64,000 bases of DNA from Pandoraea communis (GTDB taxonomy: Bacteria > Pseudomonadota > Gammaproteobacteria > Burkholderiales > Burkholderiaceae), in contig NZ_CABPSJ010000009.1 in NCBI RefSeq assembly GCF_902459745.1, positions 124,001-188,000 on the forward strand, in the 5' to 3' direction. Shown here piece after piece: positions 9,378 through 19,215 of the stretch (positions are counted from its first letter, which is position 1; each line of letters begins with the position of its first letter). A program made the translations under genes and the position numbers. The notes under the pieces were generated by a model. That model did not search any database. It was not told where the DNA came from and worked only from the letters and a program-made list of their open reading frames with translations.

Positions 9378-10499
9378 TCAGTTAGCGGCGGTCTTGGTGG
9401 CGTCTTTGTGCCAGGTGAACACCACGAACTTGAACGACTTCAGATCGCCGGCCGCGTCATACGCAACCTTGCCGATCGGCGTGTCGAACGTGTTGGCGTG
9501 GAGGTACTTGGCCACCTTTTCCGAGTCGGTGCTCTTCGCGCCGGCGATGCTCTTGGCGATCAGTTGCACGCCCGTGTAGGCCGGCATCTGGAACGGACCA
9601 TTCGGATCGCGCTTGGCGTTGGCGAAAGCCTTCACCAGTTTGGCGTTGGCCGGATCGGCGGCGAAGTCGGCCGGCAGCGTCACGAGCATGCCTTCCGAGG
9701 ACGGGCCGGCGATGGCCGTCACGTCCTTGTTACCCACACCTTCCGGGCCCATGAACGTGGCCTTCACACCTTGTTCACGCGCCTGACGCAGCAGCAGACC
9801 CATTTCCGGGTGATAGCCGCCGAAGTACACGAAGTCCACGCCTTGCGACTTGAGCTTGGTGATGACAGCCGAGTAGTCCGAGTCGCCGGCGTTGATCCCT
9901 TCGAACAGCACCACCGGGATCTTGGCGGCGTCGAGGTCCTTCTTCACCGAGGTGGCGATGCCCTGGCCGTACGACTGCTTGTCGTGCAGCACGGCAACCT
10001 TCTTCGGCTTGACCTTGTTGATGATGTACTGGGCAGCCGCCGGGCCTTGCTGGTCGTCACGGCCGATGGTGCGGAAGATGAAGTGGCGCTTCTTGCCTTC
10101 GGTCAGCTGCGGGGCAGTCGCCGACGGCGTAATCATCACCACGCCTTCGTTTTCATAGATGTCCGATGCCGGGATCGTCGAACCCGAGCACACGTGACCG
10201 ATCACGTACTTGATCTTCTGGCTGACGATCTTGTTGGCGACGGCGACGGCCTGCTTCGGCTCGCATGCATCGTCCATCATCACGGCTTCCAGCTTGTTAC
10301 CGTTAGCACCGCCTGCCGCATTGATTTCTTCGATGGCGGTCAGCGCGCCGGCCTTGACCATGTCGCCGTATTGGGCAACCGAGCCACTGAACGGGCCGGC
10401 GATGGCGATTTTGACGGTCTCGGCATTGGCGGCCGTTCCAATGAAGGCGAGAGCAGCGGCGACGAACAGGGATTTGTGACGGAACTGCATTGTGGACAT
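9378..10499 (-). CDS. livK: Branched-chain amino acid periplasmic binding protein LivK
   Basis: 373 aa with a clear Sec signal peptide (RHKSLFVAAALAFIGTAANA, cut after ANA). The mature part is a type I periplasmic binding protein: VKIAIAGPFSGSVAQYGDM at the start, the two-cysteine region DDACEPKQAV ... GHVCSGST as in E. coli LivJ/LivK, and TPSATAPQLT. It captures Leu/Ile/Val or related amino acids and feeds LivHMGF. First gene of the operon; the start may be the ATG at 10499 or at 10490. Confidence 0.92.
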   Translation of the reverse strand: MSTMQFRHKSLFVAAALAFIGTAANAETVKIAIAGPFSGSVAQYGDMVKAGALTAIEEINAAGGANGNKLEAVMMDDACEPKQAVAVANKIVSQKIKYVIGHVCSGSTIPASDIYENEGVVMITPSATAPQLTEGKKRHFIFRTIGRDDQQGPAAAQYIINKVKPKKVAVLHDKQSYGQGIATSVKKDLDAAKIPVVLFEGINAGDSDYSAVITKLKSQGVDFVYFGGYHPEMGLLLRQAREQGVKATFMGPEGVGNKDVTAIAGPSSEGMLVTLPADFAADPANAKLVKAFANAKRDPNGPFQMPAYTGVQLIAKSIAGAKSTDSEKVAKYLHANTFDTPIGKVAYDAAGDLKSFKFVVFTWHKDATKTAAN

Positions 10500-10905
10500 C
10501 TCCTTGATTTGTATTTTTTGACTACCCAGGCATGCGGTGGTCTTGATCGACTGCTGAACCTGTCGGTATTTGGATCATTCGCGCCGTTGGCGGCACGAAC
10601 GATGCGCCATAGTAGCGTAATACGCAGCCCAATTGAAACAGGTATCCGGGGTGCCCTCGAAACCCGCATGAATAAAGGCTTTCAAAAGGGTCGGAAGAGA
10701 AAAATAAGAGTCCTCACAGCGATACTCCGTAGTACTACGCAGATAGGAAATCCATTGAAACCGATTCAAATCGATAAATCGGGGCCATGTTGAATCGACT
10801 GCGCGGATTATTGAAAAGGACATTTTGGATACAATCCGCGATTCATTGGAATCCAATCGTGAAGTTTTGCATCCGATGCCGTATATCGATGGATATGCGC
10901 GCCGG
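10500..10905. other. 406-bp gap: liv operon promoter region
   Basis: No coding frame is convincing here. The stretch is AT-richer than its neighbours, as expected for the livK promoter on the minus strand. It holds a perfect 12-bp palindrome (CGTAGTACTACG, 10728-10739), a possible operator 228 bp before livK. No riboswitch or terminator was recognised. Confidence 0.5.
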
Positions 10906-11811
10906 CTACATGGTCAGCGTGTGACGTTGATTGCGCGAGCGCCGGATGAGCGCGAGAAAGGCCGCGAGAATCGGAGAATCGTCGTCTCGCCGGTACATGC
11001 AGTTCAGCTCGATATCCCGCAGGTGCCGGGATGTCAACGGCCGGTACACCACGCCGGGCAGGCGCAGGTTCGCCGCCGACTCCGTCGTCACGCAAACGCC
11101 GAAGCGGCTTGCCACCAGCGCAATCGACGTTACGACGTCCTCCACTTCCTGCTCGACCCGCAGCGTGACGCCCTCGGCACGGAACGCGGCTGCGACTTCC
11201 TCGGCGAGGCCGGGCACCGGCGCGTTCGGATAAAGAATCATCCGCTCGTTGTCGAGATCGGCCAGCGTTAACGAGGCACGCTCGCATAGCGGATGGCCTT
11301 CGTAGAGCGCCACCAGAAACGGCTCCCGATGAATCCAGTCGACGACGAGGTCCGGTTCGTCGGGTATCAGGCGATTGAAGCCGATGGCGATGCGCCGCTC
11401 GCGCAACGCCGCGATCTGCTCTGTCTTCGACAGGTTGTGCAGACCGATCTTCACTTCGGGACGCTCGGTATGAAAGCCCGCCAGCAACCGCGGAATGACA
11501 TCGAGAATGCCCGAACTGAAGATGCCGACATCGAGGCGTCCGATATAGCCTTCGCCCGCAAGGCGAGTCTGCTCTTCCGCACGGCGCGCCAGCGACAGGA
11601 TATTCGGCACCTCGGCGAGCAGCGTCTGCCCGGCGGCGGTCAGTGTGGCGCCCTTGGGGGTGCGCACGAAAAGCGCGGTGCCCAACTGGGCTTCGAGCGC
11701 GTGAATGTGACGGGTGAGCGGCGGCTGCGCCATGTTCAACCGCGCTGCCGCCCGCCCGAAATGGCCTTCCTGCGCGACGGCAAGAAAGTACCGCATCTGC
11801 TTGATGTCCAT
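10906..11811 (-). CDS. LysR-family transcriptional regulator
   Basis: 301 aa. N-terminal LysR HTH: MDIKQMRYFLAVAQEGHFGRAA, then QPPLTRHIHALEAQLGTALFVR. The C-terminal part is a periplasmic-binding-protein-like effector domain of the CatR/CbnR/BenM type (GRLDVGIF, LRERRIAIGFNR, LPGVVYRPL). It is divergent from the tautomerase-hydratase-decarboxylase genes, 150 bp away, and likely controls them with an aromatic breakdown intermediate as inducer. The start at 11811 is chosen because it gives the standard LysR N-terminus; an in-frame ATG lies 21 bases upstream. Confidence 0.88.
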   Translation of the reverse strand: MDIKQMRYFLAVAQEGHFGRAAARLNMAQPPLTRHIHALEAQLGTALFVRTPKGATLTAAGQTLLAEVPNILSLARRAEEQTRLAGEGYIGRLDVGIFSSGILDVIPRLLAGFHTERPEVKIGLHNLSKTEQIAALRERRIAIGFNRLIPDEPDLVVDWIHREPFLVALYEGHPLCERASLTLADLDNERMILYPNAPVPGLAEEVAAAFRAEGVTLRVEQEVEDVVTSIALVASRFGVCVTTESAANLRLPGVVYRPLTSRHLRDIELNCMYRRDDDSPILAAFLALIRRSRNQRHTLTM

Positions 11812-11961
11812 GGAAATCCCGTCCCGGTGCAACGACCGGTGCCGTTGCTCAATACCGAAATGGTATCGGAATCCGGAAATTTGGTATTGGACGGTATCCT
11901 TCCGGGGCGCGCATCATTGGGCCAGAACGCTCTCTATGCCGCATTTTCAGGAGACAGCATC

Positions 11962-12171
11962 ATGCCAATCGTACATATCAATCTGATAGAAGGCCGCGAC
12001 GAAGCCACCGTGAAGGCTTGCGTGAAGGCCGTGGCCCGCACCGTGCATGAAACGCTCGGCGCACCGCTCGAATCGATCCGCGTCTATGCCACACAGGTGC
12101 CGGCCGCGCACTGGGCCGTGGGCGAGCGCACCAAGGACGAGCCGGCGGCGCCGGCCAAGGCAGGCGCGTGA
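11962..12171 (+). CDS. 4-oxalocrotonate tautomerase family protein
   Basis: 69 aa. After removal of the initiator Met the catalytic base Pro1 is exposed ([12 protein letters not shown]). Arg11 and Arg39 of classical 4-OT are both at their expected positions; Phe50 is replaced by Trp (AAHWAVGE). The C-terminus carries a short Ala/Pro/Lys tail. The reaction is 2-hydroxymuconate to 2-oxohex-3-enedioate, which the downstream decarboxylase and hydratase would take further. AGGAGA lies 8 nt before the ATG. The stop overlaps the next ATG (TGATG). Confidence 0.88.
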   Translation: MPIVHINLIEGRDEATVKACVKAVARTVHETLGAPLESIRVYATQVPAAHWAVGERTKDEPAAPAKAGA

Positions 12172-13001
12172 TGACGGTGAGCACGCAACGCGACGCCGCT
12201 ACGCAGGCGCGCCTGCAGCAGGCGGCCGACGCGCTTCTCGAAGCCGAACGCTCGCATCGCTTCATCGCGCCTTTGCGCGACACGTATGCGCCGCTGAGCA
12301 TCGAAGACGCCTATGCCATTCAGCGCATCAACACCGAGCGGCGTCTGGCTGCCGGGCGCCGTATCGTCGGCTGCAAGATCGGCCTGACGTCGGTTGCCGT
12401 GCAGAAGCAGCTTGGCGTTGACCAGCCCGATTTCGGCATGCTGTTCGACGACATGGGCTACGGCGACGGTGAACCGATCCCCGCATCGATCCTCACGCAA
12501 CCGAAGATCGAAGCCGAGATCGCCTTCGTCATCGGCCGGGATCTGCGCGTCGATCACCCGGGCCAGCTCGATGTCATCAACGCCATCGAATATGCGCTGC
12601 CTGCGCTGGAGATCGTCGGTAGCCGTGTGGCCGACTGGAACATCCGCATTACCGACACGATTGCCGATAATGCGTCGTCGTCGGCGTACGTGATCGGCAA
12701 TACGCCGAAGCGGCTCTCCGAATTCGATGTGCGCATGTGCGGCATGGTGATGGAGCGGCGCGGCGAGCCGGTGTCCGTGGGGGCCGGCGCGGCCTGTCTG
12801 GGGAGTCCGATCAACGCCGTGGTGTGGCTGGCTCGGACGATGGCGGCCGTAGGCACGCCGCTCAAGGCCGGCGACCTGGTGCTCTCCGGCGCCCTCGGCC
12901 CGATGGCCGCAGTGACGCCCGGTGACATTTTCGAAACCCGTATCAACGGCCTGGGCTCGGTCCGCGCCGTGTTCGACCCTGCCAGCGAGGCTGCGCGATG
13001 A
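12171..13001 (+). CDS. 2-oxopent-4-enoate hydratase (DmpE/MhpD-type)
   Basis: 276 aa, member of the hydratase/decarboxylase family of meta-cleavage pathways. Visible: GCKIGLTS, the metal-site glutamates in [28 protein letters not shown], and [11 protein letters not shown]. It would hydrate 2-hydroxypenta-2,4-dienoate to 4-hydroxy-2-oxovalerate. Assigned as hydratase rather than decarboxylase because the paralogue next to it fits the decarboxylase better ([25 protein letters not shown]). A GTG three bases upstream is an alternative start. Overlaps the next gene by 4 nt. Confidence 0.8.
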   Translation: MTVSTQRDAATQARLQQAADALLEAERSHRFIAPLRDTYAPLSIEDAYAIQRINTERRLAAGRRIVGCKIGLTSVAVQKQLGVDQPDFGMLFDDMGYGDGEPIPASILTQPKIEAEIAFVIGRDLRVDHPGQLDVINAIEYALPALEIVGSRVADWNIRITDTIADNASSSAYVIGNTPKRLSEFDVRMCGMVMERRGEPVSVGAGAACLGSPINAVVWLARTMAAVGTPLKAGDLVLSGALGPMAAVTPGDIFETRINGLGSVRAVFDPASEAAR

Positions 13002-13759
13002 GCCACATTCACGACTACGCCAAGTTGCTCGACGACGCGGCGCATTTCGCGCACGAGGTCGAGCAGTTCGATACCGACAATCGTCTGTCGCTCGACGACG
13101 CCTACGCCATTCAGGCCGCATCGCTCGCCCGGCGCGCACAGCGCGGTGAGACGCGCGTTGGTGTGAAGATGGGCTTCACCAGCCGCGCGAAGATGATTCA
13201 GATGGGGCTGTCCGACGTGATCTGGGGACGTCTCACGTCCGGCATGCAGGTCGAAGAGGGCACGTCCATCGACTTCAAGCGCTACGTGCATCCGCGTGTC
13301 GAACCGGAGATCGCCTTCATTCTGAAGAAACCGCTTGAGGGCAACGTCACGGGTCCGCAGGCGCTCGCGGCAGTCGAAGCGATTGCACCGGCCATCGAGA
13401 TCATCGATTCGCGCTACAAGGACTTCAAGTTCACGCTGCCGGAAGTGATTGCGGACAACGCATCGTCGAGCGGCTTCGTGATCGGTGCTTGGCACGATCC
13501 GCATGTCGACTTCTCGAATCTGGGGTTGGCCATGACGATCAACGGCCGTACCGTGCAGGTGGGCTCGACGGCGGCGCTGCTAGGCCATCCGCTGCGCTCG
13601 CTGGTGGCTGCGGCGCGTCTGTCGGCGGCCGCCGGTGAGCCGCTGCAGGCGGGCTGGATCGTGATGGCGGGCGGCGCTACGCCGGCCGAATACATTCAGC
13701 CGGGGCAGTACGTGTCGGTCGAAATGGAGTCGCTCGGTCGCGTGGGCTTCCACGTCTGA
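12998..13759 (+). CDS. 2-oxo-3-hexenedioate (4-oxalocrotonate) decarboxylase
   Basis: 253 aa, paralogous to the preceding hydratase. Features closer to DmpH/NahK-type decarboxylases: [54 protein letters not shown]. It would decarboxylate 2-oxohex-3-enedioate (made by the tautomerase) to the dienoate hydrated by its neighbour; the two proteins usually form a complex. No ring-cleavage dioxygenase, semialdehyde dehydrogenase, aldolase or acetaldehyde dehydrogenase gene is in the neighbourhood. Confidence 0.82.
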   Translation: MSHIHDYAKLLDDAAHFAHEVEQFDTDNRLSLDDAYAIQAASLARRAQRGETRVGVKMGFTSRAKMIQMGLSDVIWGRLTSGMQVEEGTSIDFKRYVHPRVEPEIAFILKKPLEGNVTGPQALAAVEAIAPAIEIIDSRYKDFKFTLPEVIADNASSSGFVIGAWHDPHVDFSNLGLAMTINGRTVQVGSTAALLGHPLRSLVAAARLSAAAGEPLQAGWIVMAGGATPAEYIQPGQYVSVEMESLGRVGFHV

Positions 13760-13808
13760 GCGAGCGCGCGGCAGGCAGCACGAGCCCTTCCGGGCCCGCA
13801 AAGAAGAA

Positions 13809-13838
13809 CGGGGTGCACCAGCCGGTACACCCCGCGTT
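13809..13838 (+). terminator. Terminator after the decarboxylase gene
   Basis: Stem CGGGGTGCACC / GGTACACCCCG (one mismatch) followed by CGTTTTC, in the gap between the convergent decarboxylase and ribD genes. Confidence 0.6.
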
Positions 13839-13870
13839 TTCTGGCTTCTTGCTGTGATCGAAAGGCCGGC

Positions 13871-14968
13871 TCAGTCGCGTTTGAAGCGAGCCATGATGCG
13901 CAGATCGCTTTCGATCATGCGCACGTCCGTGAAGCTGAGGGCGAGCTTGTCGTCGAGCGACGTGAGCGCGGGCAGATTGAACATGCCCTGCGCATCGCCG
14001 ACGATGCAAGGCGCGAGATACGTCAGCAACTCATCCACACAGCGTTCGCGCAGCAACGAGCCATTAAGCTTGTAGCCGGCTTCCACGTGAATTTCGTTGA
14101 GCTGACGCTCCCCTAGCGTGCGCAGCAGTGCAGACAACTCGACCTTGCCGTTCGGATTGGGCAGGTCGAGCACCTCCACACCCAGATCGCGCAGACGCGA
14201 CGCCCGGCCCGGATCGCCGTTCGCACAGACCACGAGTGCGTTGCCGTTCGCAAGGACCTTGGCGGTTGGGGAAATCTCCAGACGGGAGTCGACCACGATG
14301 CGCAGCGGTGCACGCGTGGTCTCGACCTCGCGCACGGTGAGTGCCGGATCGTCTTCGCGCACGGTGCCGATACCGGTGAGAATGGCGCATGCCCGAGCGC
14401 GCCACGCGTGCCCATCGGCGCGCGCCGCCGGGCCGGTGAGCCACTGGCTCACGCCGTTGTTCAGCGCAGTCTTGCCATCGAGGCTCGCGGCCACCTTCAG
14501 ACGTACCCACGGCGTGCCGCGCACCATGCGCGCGACGAAGCCGATGTTCATTTCGCGCGCTTCCTGCTCCAGCAGTCCGCAACGAACTTCAATGCCCGCG
14601 TCGCGCAGCATCGCCAGGCCGCGCCCCGCCACGAGCGGGTTCGGATCTTCCATCGCGGCGATCACGCGTTTCACACCGGCTTCGATAAGCCCCTTCGCAC
14701 AGGGCGGCGTGCGGCCGTAGTGGCTGCACGGCTCGAGCGTGACGTAGGCCGTCGCGCCGCGCAACGACTCGCCGCGCGTGCGTGCGTCTTTCATGGCCTG
14801 CACTTCGGCGTGATCCTGACCGGCGGGCTGCGTGAAACCTTCACCGATGACGCGGCCGTCCTGCACGATCACGCAGCCGACGCGCGGATTCGGCGCCGTG
14901 GTGAACATTCCGCGCTCGGCAAGTGTCAGCGCGCGGCGCATGTAAGCAAAATCCTGTTCGGAAAACAT
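13871..14968 (-). CDS. ribD: Riboflavin biosynthesis deaminase/reductase RibD
   Basis: 365-aa bifunctional enzyme. The N-terminal deaminase has the zinc site H53-A-E55 and PCSHYGRTPPC; the C-terminal reductase has VRLKVAASLDGKTAL, SQWLTG, and the NADPH-binding region (TGIGTVREDDPALTVR, LRIVVDSRLE). It converts the pyrimidine product of GTP cyclohydrolase II in two steps, on the route to the RibH substrate. It is the last gene of a leftward run downstream of lemA and two TPM-domain genes, only 6 bp after the latter. Confidence 0.95.
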   Translation of the reverse strand: MFSEQDFAYMRRALTLAERGMFTTAPNPRVGCVIVQDGRVIGEGFTQPAGQDHAEVQAMKDARTRGESLRGATAYVTLEPCSHYGRTPPCAKGLIEAGVKRVIAAMEDPNPLVAGRGLAMLRDAGIEVRCGLLEQEAREMNIGFVARMVRGTPWVRLKVAASLDGKTALNNGVSQWLTGPAARADGHAWRARACAILTGIGTVREDDPALTVREVETTRAPLRIVVDSRLEISPTAKVLANGNALVVCANGDPGRASRLRDLGVEVLDLPNPNGKVELSALLRTLGERQLNEIHVEAGYKLNGSLLRERCVDELLTYLAPCIVGDAQGMFNLPALTSLDDKLALSFTDVRMIESDLRIMARFKRD

Positions 14969-14974
14969 GAGACG

Positions 14975-15520
14975 TCAGATCATCAGCGGCCGGTCGGTCA
15001 ACGCATTGTCCGGCGCTGCGCCGGCGTGGGCCGGCAGGGATTCGCGCGCAATGCCGCGCAGGGTGTTCAGCGCGTCGAGCACGCTCTGGACATAACGTTC
15101 GTCATGGAATCCCGCACTCATTTCGCTAACCACGGTGTCCCATGTATGGGCAGGCACCCGCGCATGGACGCCTTTGTCGGCGATCAGCTCGATATCGTGA
15201 TCGGCGATGTTGATGTACAGCAGTATGCCCGTGCGCTCGCCCGTATGGGCGATGCCGAGTTGGTGAAACAGTTGAACGGCGCGTTGACGGCACGTGTGGC
15301 CGTGCCACACCGCAGCCAGCGGCATGGCCGCTTCGATGACCAGACGGATCTCGCAGCGGTGTTCGGTTTCCGATTCCCGGATGGTGGCTTCGAGCGTATC
15401 CAGCGCCTTGTCGGGAAAAATCCATCGGGCGTGCGCGCGCCAAGTGCCGAGGTGCCGCAGCCAGCGTGAGATGTCGTGCGGCCTTTGTTGCGCCGTGATC
15501 GGTTCGTGTGTCATCGCCAT
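14975..15520 (-). CDS. TPM-domain protein, cytoplasmic-type
   Basis: 181 aa with a TPM (TLP18.3/Psb32/MOLO-1) fold: RWIFPDKALDTLEATIRESETEHRCEIRLVIE, then RTGILLYINIADHDIELIADKGVHARV. It lacks a signal peptide and lacks the Gly-rich tail of its upstream neighbour, so it is the shorter YgcG-unlike paralogue commonly found in lemA-TPM-TPM operons. Function is unknown. Its ATG shares a base with the stop of the upstream TPM gene (TAATG). Confidence 0.82.
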   Translation of the reverse strand: MAMTHEPITAQQRPHDISRWLRHLGTWRAHARWIFPDKALDTLEATIRESETEHRCEIRLVIEAAMPLAAVWHGHTCRQRAVQLFHQLGIAHTGERTGILLYINIADHDIELIADKGVHARVPAHTWDTVVSEMSAGFHDERYVQSVLDALNTLRGIARESLPAHAGAAPDNALTDRPLMI

Positions 15521-16503
15521 TACCAGTTCCCCGACGAGCCGCCGCCGTCAAATCCGCCACCCCCGCCACCGCCGAAGCCGCCACCACCGCCGCCGCCGAA
15601 GCCACCGCCGTCGTTACGTCCCCAGCCGCCCCCCAGTCCGCCACCGAGGCCGGCGCCGAACCCGCCCGTACCGATGCGTCCGCGTTGGCCGGTGAATACG
15701 CGTGAGCGCGGGTCGTTGGGATCTCCACCCGGCAGTCCCGGACCGCGGAAGCGCCGGCGGCTCTCCATGATGACGACCATCGCAATGATGAAGACGATGA
15801 AGAGCAGCGGCAGGAAATCGGATAGATCTGAGTGCGGAGCGCGTGTCGAGGGGAGATTCGGCGCGGGCAGCGCCTCGTTGTTCATGGCGGCCTGTACCGC
15901 CGCGACGCCCGCCGCCAGCCCGCCGAAGAAGTCGCCGTTGCGGAAATACGGCGCCATCACGTCGCGCAGGATACGCCCGGAGACCGCGTCGGTGAGTGAG
16001 CCTTGCACACCGCGTCCGACTTCGATGCGCATCTTGCGCAGATCGTTCGGATTGTTCTTCGCGATGAGCATGATGACGCCGTCGTCCACTCCCTTGCGGC
16101 CGGCTTTCCAGGCATCCGCCACGCGGATACTGTACTGGTCGATGGTCTCGGGCGCCGTGCTCGGCACCATCAGAATAAAGATCTGACTGCCGCGCTCTTG
16201 CTCGTATTGCGCGAGTTGTGTCTCGAGAGCGTTGCGTTGCTCAGGCGTGAGCGTTCCCGTCAGGTCGGTCACGCGCGCGGTGAGTGCGGGCACGGCCACC
16301 AGCGTTTCTGCGCCGGCCGGCAACGCCAGCCAGCACAGACAGGCCAGCGCCAGTGCCCAGAGGCCCCAAAGCAGGCGCGCCGGTGCCGCGTGTCGTCGAG
16401 CGCCGGCGGCGTTGCCGTGTGCGGCGTTCGTCACCGGATGGCGCGCAGGCAACCCGCCGCCGTCCGGCATGACCGGGGAGAAGACAGCAGAGACGGCAGC
16501 CAT
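15520..16503 (-). CDS. TPM-domain membrane protein, YgcG family
   Basis: 327 aa. An unusually long polar N-terminus (~42 aa) precedes a signal/anchor segment (LLWGLWALALACLCWLALPAGA); the TPM domain follows (VTDLTGTLTPEQRNALETQL, DDGVIMLIAKNN, MRIEVGRGVQG), then a second TM (FLPLLFIVFIIAMVVIM), and a C-terminus with long Gly runs ending in GSSGNW. The TPM domain is predicted to lie in the periplasm. GAGGA lies 8 nt before the ATG. 10 bp downstream of lemA, the usual partner. Confidence 0.85.
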   Translation of the reverse strand: MAAVSAVFSPVMPDGGGLPARHPVTNAAHGNAAGARRHAAPARLLWGLWALALACLCWLALPAGAETLVAVPALTARVTDLTGTLTPEQRNALETQLAQYEQERGSQIFILMVPSTAPETIDQYSIRVADAWKAGRKGVDDGVIMLIAKNNPNDLRKMRIEVGRGVQGSLTDAVSGRILRDVMAPYFRNGDFFGGLAAGVAAVQAAMNNEALPAPNLPSTRAPHSDLSDFLPLLFIVFIIAMVVIMESRRRFRGPGLPGGDPNDPRSRVFTGQRGRIGTGGFGAGLGGGLGGGWGRNDGGGFGGGGGGGFGGGGGGGFDGGGSSGNW

Positions 16504-16513
16504 GACGTGATCC

Positions 16514-17128
16514 TCAGAACTTGACGGTCGGCGCGGTCGAAATGGCCTTCTCGTTTTCCACCGTGAAGTTCGGCTTCGCCGCGTAGCCGAACATCTTGGC
16601 CGTCAGGTTGTTCGGGAACTGACGCACGTACACGTTGTAGTCCTGAACCGCCTGAATGTAGCGATTGCGCGCCACGGTGATGCGGTTTTCCGTGCCTTCG
16701 AGTTGCGACTGCAAGTCGCGGAACAGGCCGTCGGCCTTCAGATTCGGATAGTTCTCCGAGACGGCCATCAGTCGCGAAAGTGCGCCGGACAGTTCCCCTT
16801 GTGCTTGCTGGAATCGCTTGAACGCCTCCGGGTCGTTCAGCGTCTCGGGCGTGACGGTGATGCTTGTGGCCTTGGCACGGGCATTGATCACTTCGGTGAG
16901 CGTCGATTGCTCGTGCGAGGCGTAGCCCTTGACCGTATTCACCAGGTTCGGCACCAGATCGGCGCGGCGCTGGTACTGGTTGACGACCTCGCTCCAGGCG
17001 GCCTTGACGGCTTCATCCTTGACCTGAATCTGGTTGTATCCGCAGGCAGACAGCAAGGACGTGAGCAGTCCCAGTGCGAGCCAGCGAACAAACGACTGAC
17101 GGAGCTTGGTCGGCAGCAGCATTTGCAT
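16514..17128 (-). CDS. lemA: LemA family lipoprotein
   Basis: 204 aa. N-terminal signal with lipobox LLSAC, so probably a lipoprotein. The mature part is the LemA helical domain: WSEVVNQYQRRADLVPNLVNTVKGYASHE, and the C-terminal RNRYIQAVQDYNVYVRQFPNNLTAKMFGY. The role of LemA proteins is unsettled. The start at 17128 gives a proper signal peptide; further upstream frame extension falls inside hemL. First gene before the two TPM genes and ribD. Confidence 0.9.
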   Translation of the reverse strand: MQMLLPTKLRQSFVRWLALGLLTSLLSACGYNQIQVKDEAVKAAWSEVVNQYQRRADLVPNLVNTVKGYASHEQSTLTEVINARAKATSITVTPETLNDPEAFKRFQQAQGELSGALSRLMAVSENYPNLKADGLFRDLQSQLEGTENRITVARNRYIQAVQDYNVYVRQFPNNLTAKMFGYAAKPNFTVENEKAISTAPTVKF

Positions 17129-17238
17129 GGTGTTTCTCCCTGTTGGGGCGGGCGGGACCTGCCCGCAGCCCCGGTTCGATATGTGAGCGAATAAAGTCGG
17201 TGACTCGGTGCCGGTGACGCGCGCGGGATGCGAGACGT

Positions 17239-18543
17239 TCAGGCGACGGCCCGGAAGGCATCGCGGGCGGCGTCGAGCGTGGCGTCGATGATCGTGTCGT
17301 CGTGCGTTGCCGAGACAAAGCCGGCTTCGAAGGCGCTCGGCGCGAGATAGACGCCGCGATCGAGCATCGCGTGGAAAAATTTGTTGAAACGGGCAACGTC
17401 GGACGTCGTGACTTCGGCAAAGCTCTGCGGCACGTTGGCGCGGAAGTACAGGCCGAACATGCCGCCGACGCTGTCGCCCGAGAACGGCACACCGGCTGCC
17501 TGTGCTGCGTCGACGAGCCCGGTGACGAGCTTGGACGTGCGCTTGGCCAGATCCTCGTAGAAGCCCGGCGCCTGAATCAGCTTGAGCGTGGCGAGGCCGG
17601 CGGCGACCGCCAGCGGGTTTCCGGAGAGCGTGCCTGCCTGATAGACGCCGCCCAGCGGCGCGAGGTGCGACATGATGTCGCGCCGGCCGCCGAACGCCGC
17701 AGCGGGCATGCCGCCGCCGATGACCTTGCCAAGGCAGGTGAGGTCGGCCGCAATGCCGTAGAGCGCTTGCGCACCGCCCAGACCGACGCGGAACCCGCAC
17801 ATCACTTCGTCGAAGATCAGCACGGTGCCGTGCGCAGTGCACAGCTCGCGCAGCGTTTGCAGGAAGTGGCGTGAGCCGCGCACGAGATTCATGTTGCCGG
17901 CCACCGGCTCGACGATCACGGCGGCAATCTCACCGCCTTGCCCGGCGAACAGCTCGCGAAGCTGCTCGACGTTGTTGTACTCGAGCACGAGCGTGTCGCG
18001 CGTGACTTCGGGCGGCACGCCGGCCGACGACGGCGCGTTGCGCGTCGAATCGGCGAACGTCAGCAGACCCGAACCGGCCTTGACCAGCAGGCTGTCCGCG
18101 TGACCGTGATAGCAGCCTTCGAATTTGACGATCTTGTTGCGACCCGTAAAGCCGCGCGCCAGGCGCAGCGCGCTCATCGTGGCCTCGGTGCCGGAGGACA
18201 CCAGACGCACCTGTTCGATGGACGGCACGAGACGGCAGATTTCCTCGGCCATCACCACTTCGGCCTCGGTGGGGGCTCCGAAGCTGAAGCCTTGCGACAT
18301 GGCCGTTTGCACGGCAGCCACGACGTCCGGATGCAGGTGGCCGACGATCATCGGACCCCACGAGCCGATGTAGTCGATATAACGGGTGCCTTCGGCGTCC
18401 CACATGTAGGGGCCTTGTGCACGGGCAATGAAGCGGGGGGTACCGCCGACCGAGCGGAAGGCGCGGACCGGCGAGTTCACGCCGCCGGGAATGGTTTGCT
18501 GGGCACGCTCGAAGAGAGCGGCGTTCGTCGTAGTTTCGGACAT
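17239..18543 (-). CDS. hemL: Glutamate-1-semialdehyde 2,1-aminomutase
   Basis: 434-aa PLP enzyme of the C5 pathway that makes 5-aminolevulinate for heme. Marks: [58 protein letters not shown] and the PLP lysine in [17 protein letters not shown]. Length is typical. It precedes lemA by 110 bp and is divergent from the rnk-like gene. Confidence 0.96.
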   Translation of the reverse strand: MSETTTNAALFERAQQTIPGGVNSPVRAFRSVGGTPRFIARAQGPYMWDAEGTRYIDYIGSWGPMIVGHLHPDVVAAVQTAMSQGFSFGAPTEAEVVMAEEICRLVPSIEQVRLVSSGTEATMSALRLARGFTGRNKIVKFEGCYHGHADSLLVKAGSGLLTFADSTRNAPSSAGVPPEVTRDTLVLEYNNVEQLRELFAGQGGEIAAVIVEPVAGNMNLVRGSRHFLQTLRELCTAHGTVLIFDEVMCGFRVGLGGAQALYGIAADLTCLGKVIGGGMPAAAFGGRRDIMSHLAPLGGVYQAGTLSGNPLAVAAGLATLKLIQAPGFYEDLAKRTSKLVTGLVDAAQAAGVPFSGDSVGGMFGLYFRANVPQSFAEVTTSDVARFNKFFHAMLDRGVYLAPSAFEAGFVSATHDDTIIDATLDAARDAFRAVA

Positions 18544-18678
18544 GAATTCGGCTTTTGGAGACGTCTTGATGCGTCGATTCTAGCGGATGGCGGTCAAGTC
18601 CGGGACTTCTCGCCGCGCGGGGCTTCTGTTAGATTGAAGGCCACTCTCTCAACGTCAAGGAAAAACAGGCCCGTCGAC

Positions 18679-19104
18679 ATGTCCACCGTTCACTCCCAAC
18701 GTCCCTCGATCACTGTCTCGACTCTCGACCTCGAACGCCTGGAAGCGCTTATGGCGCAGGCGCCGCGTGCGGCATTGCCGTATGTGGAGGCACTCGAAAC
18801 AGAGCTTGCCCGGGCGAGCGTCGTCGAACCGGAGCAAATCCCGGCCGATGTCGCCACGATGAATTCGGTGGTGCGCTATCGTGATCTCGCCACGCAGCAG
18901 GAGCACCGTGCGACGCTCGTGTACCCGCAGCATCTGGCGAGCACGCAAAGCGGCATTTCGGTACTGGCGCCCGTGGGCAGTGCGCTGCTTGGTCTGCGCG
19001 TCGGCCAGTCGATTCACTGGCAAGTGCCGGGTGGCCACCTGATCGAGCTGGAATTGCTCGGCATCGATTACCAGCCCGAAGCCGCTGGCGAATACCACCG
19101 CTGA
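18679..19104 (+). CDS. rnk: GreA/GreB-like protein, Rnk type (nucleoside diphosphate kinase regulator)
   Basis: 141 aa. The C-terminal half is the FKBP-like GreA/GreB C-terminal domain (MNSVVRYRDLATQQEHRATLVYP, ISVLAPVGSALLGLRVGQSIHWQVPGG, LELLGIDYQPEAAGEYHR), which binds RNA polymerase near the secondary channel. The N-terminal part is a short helix pair, not the long GreA coiled coil, as in Rnk. The symbol is by resemblance. Start at 18679; the region upstream overlaps the hemL promoter. Confidence 0.8.
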   Translation: MSTVHSQRPSITVSTLDLERLEALMAQAPRAALPYVEALETELARASVVEPEQIPADVATMNSVVRYRDLATQQEHRATLVYPQHLASTQSGISVLAPVGSALLGLRVGQSIHWQVPGGHLIELELLGIDYQPEAAGEYHR

Positions 19105-19215
19105 TTTCCCTCTGCGCATCATCACTGGGAGATTCGGATCTCCCGAGTCTCCCAACCCTCCCAGCATCTCCGAAGTTCCTCGCAGTCCCTCCGGCAGTTC
19201 CCACGTTTTCTTATT

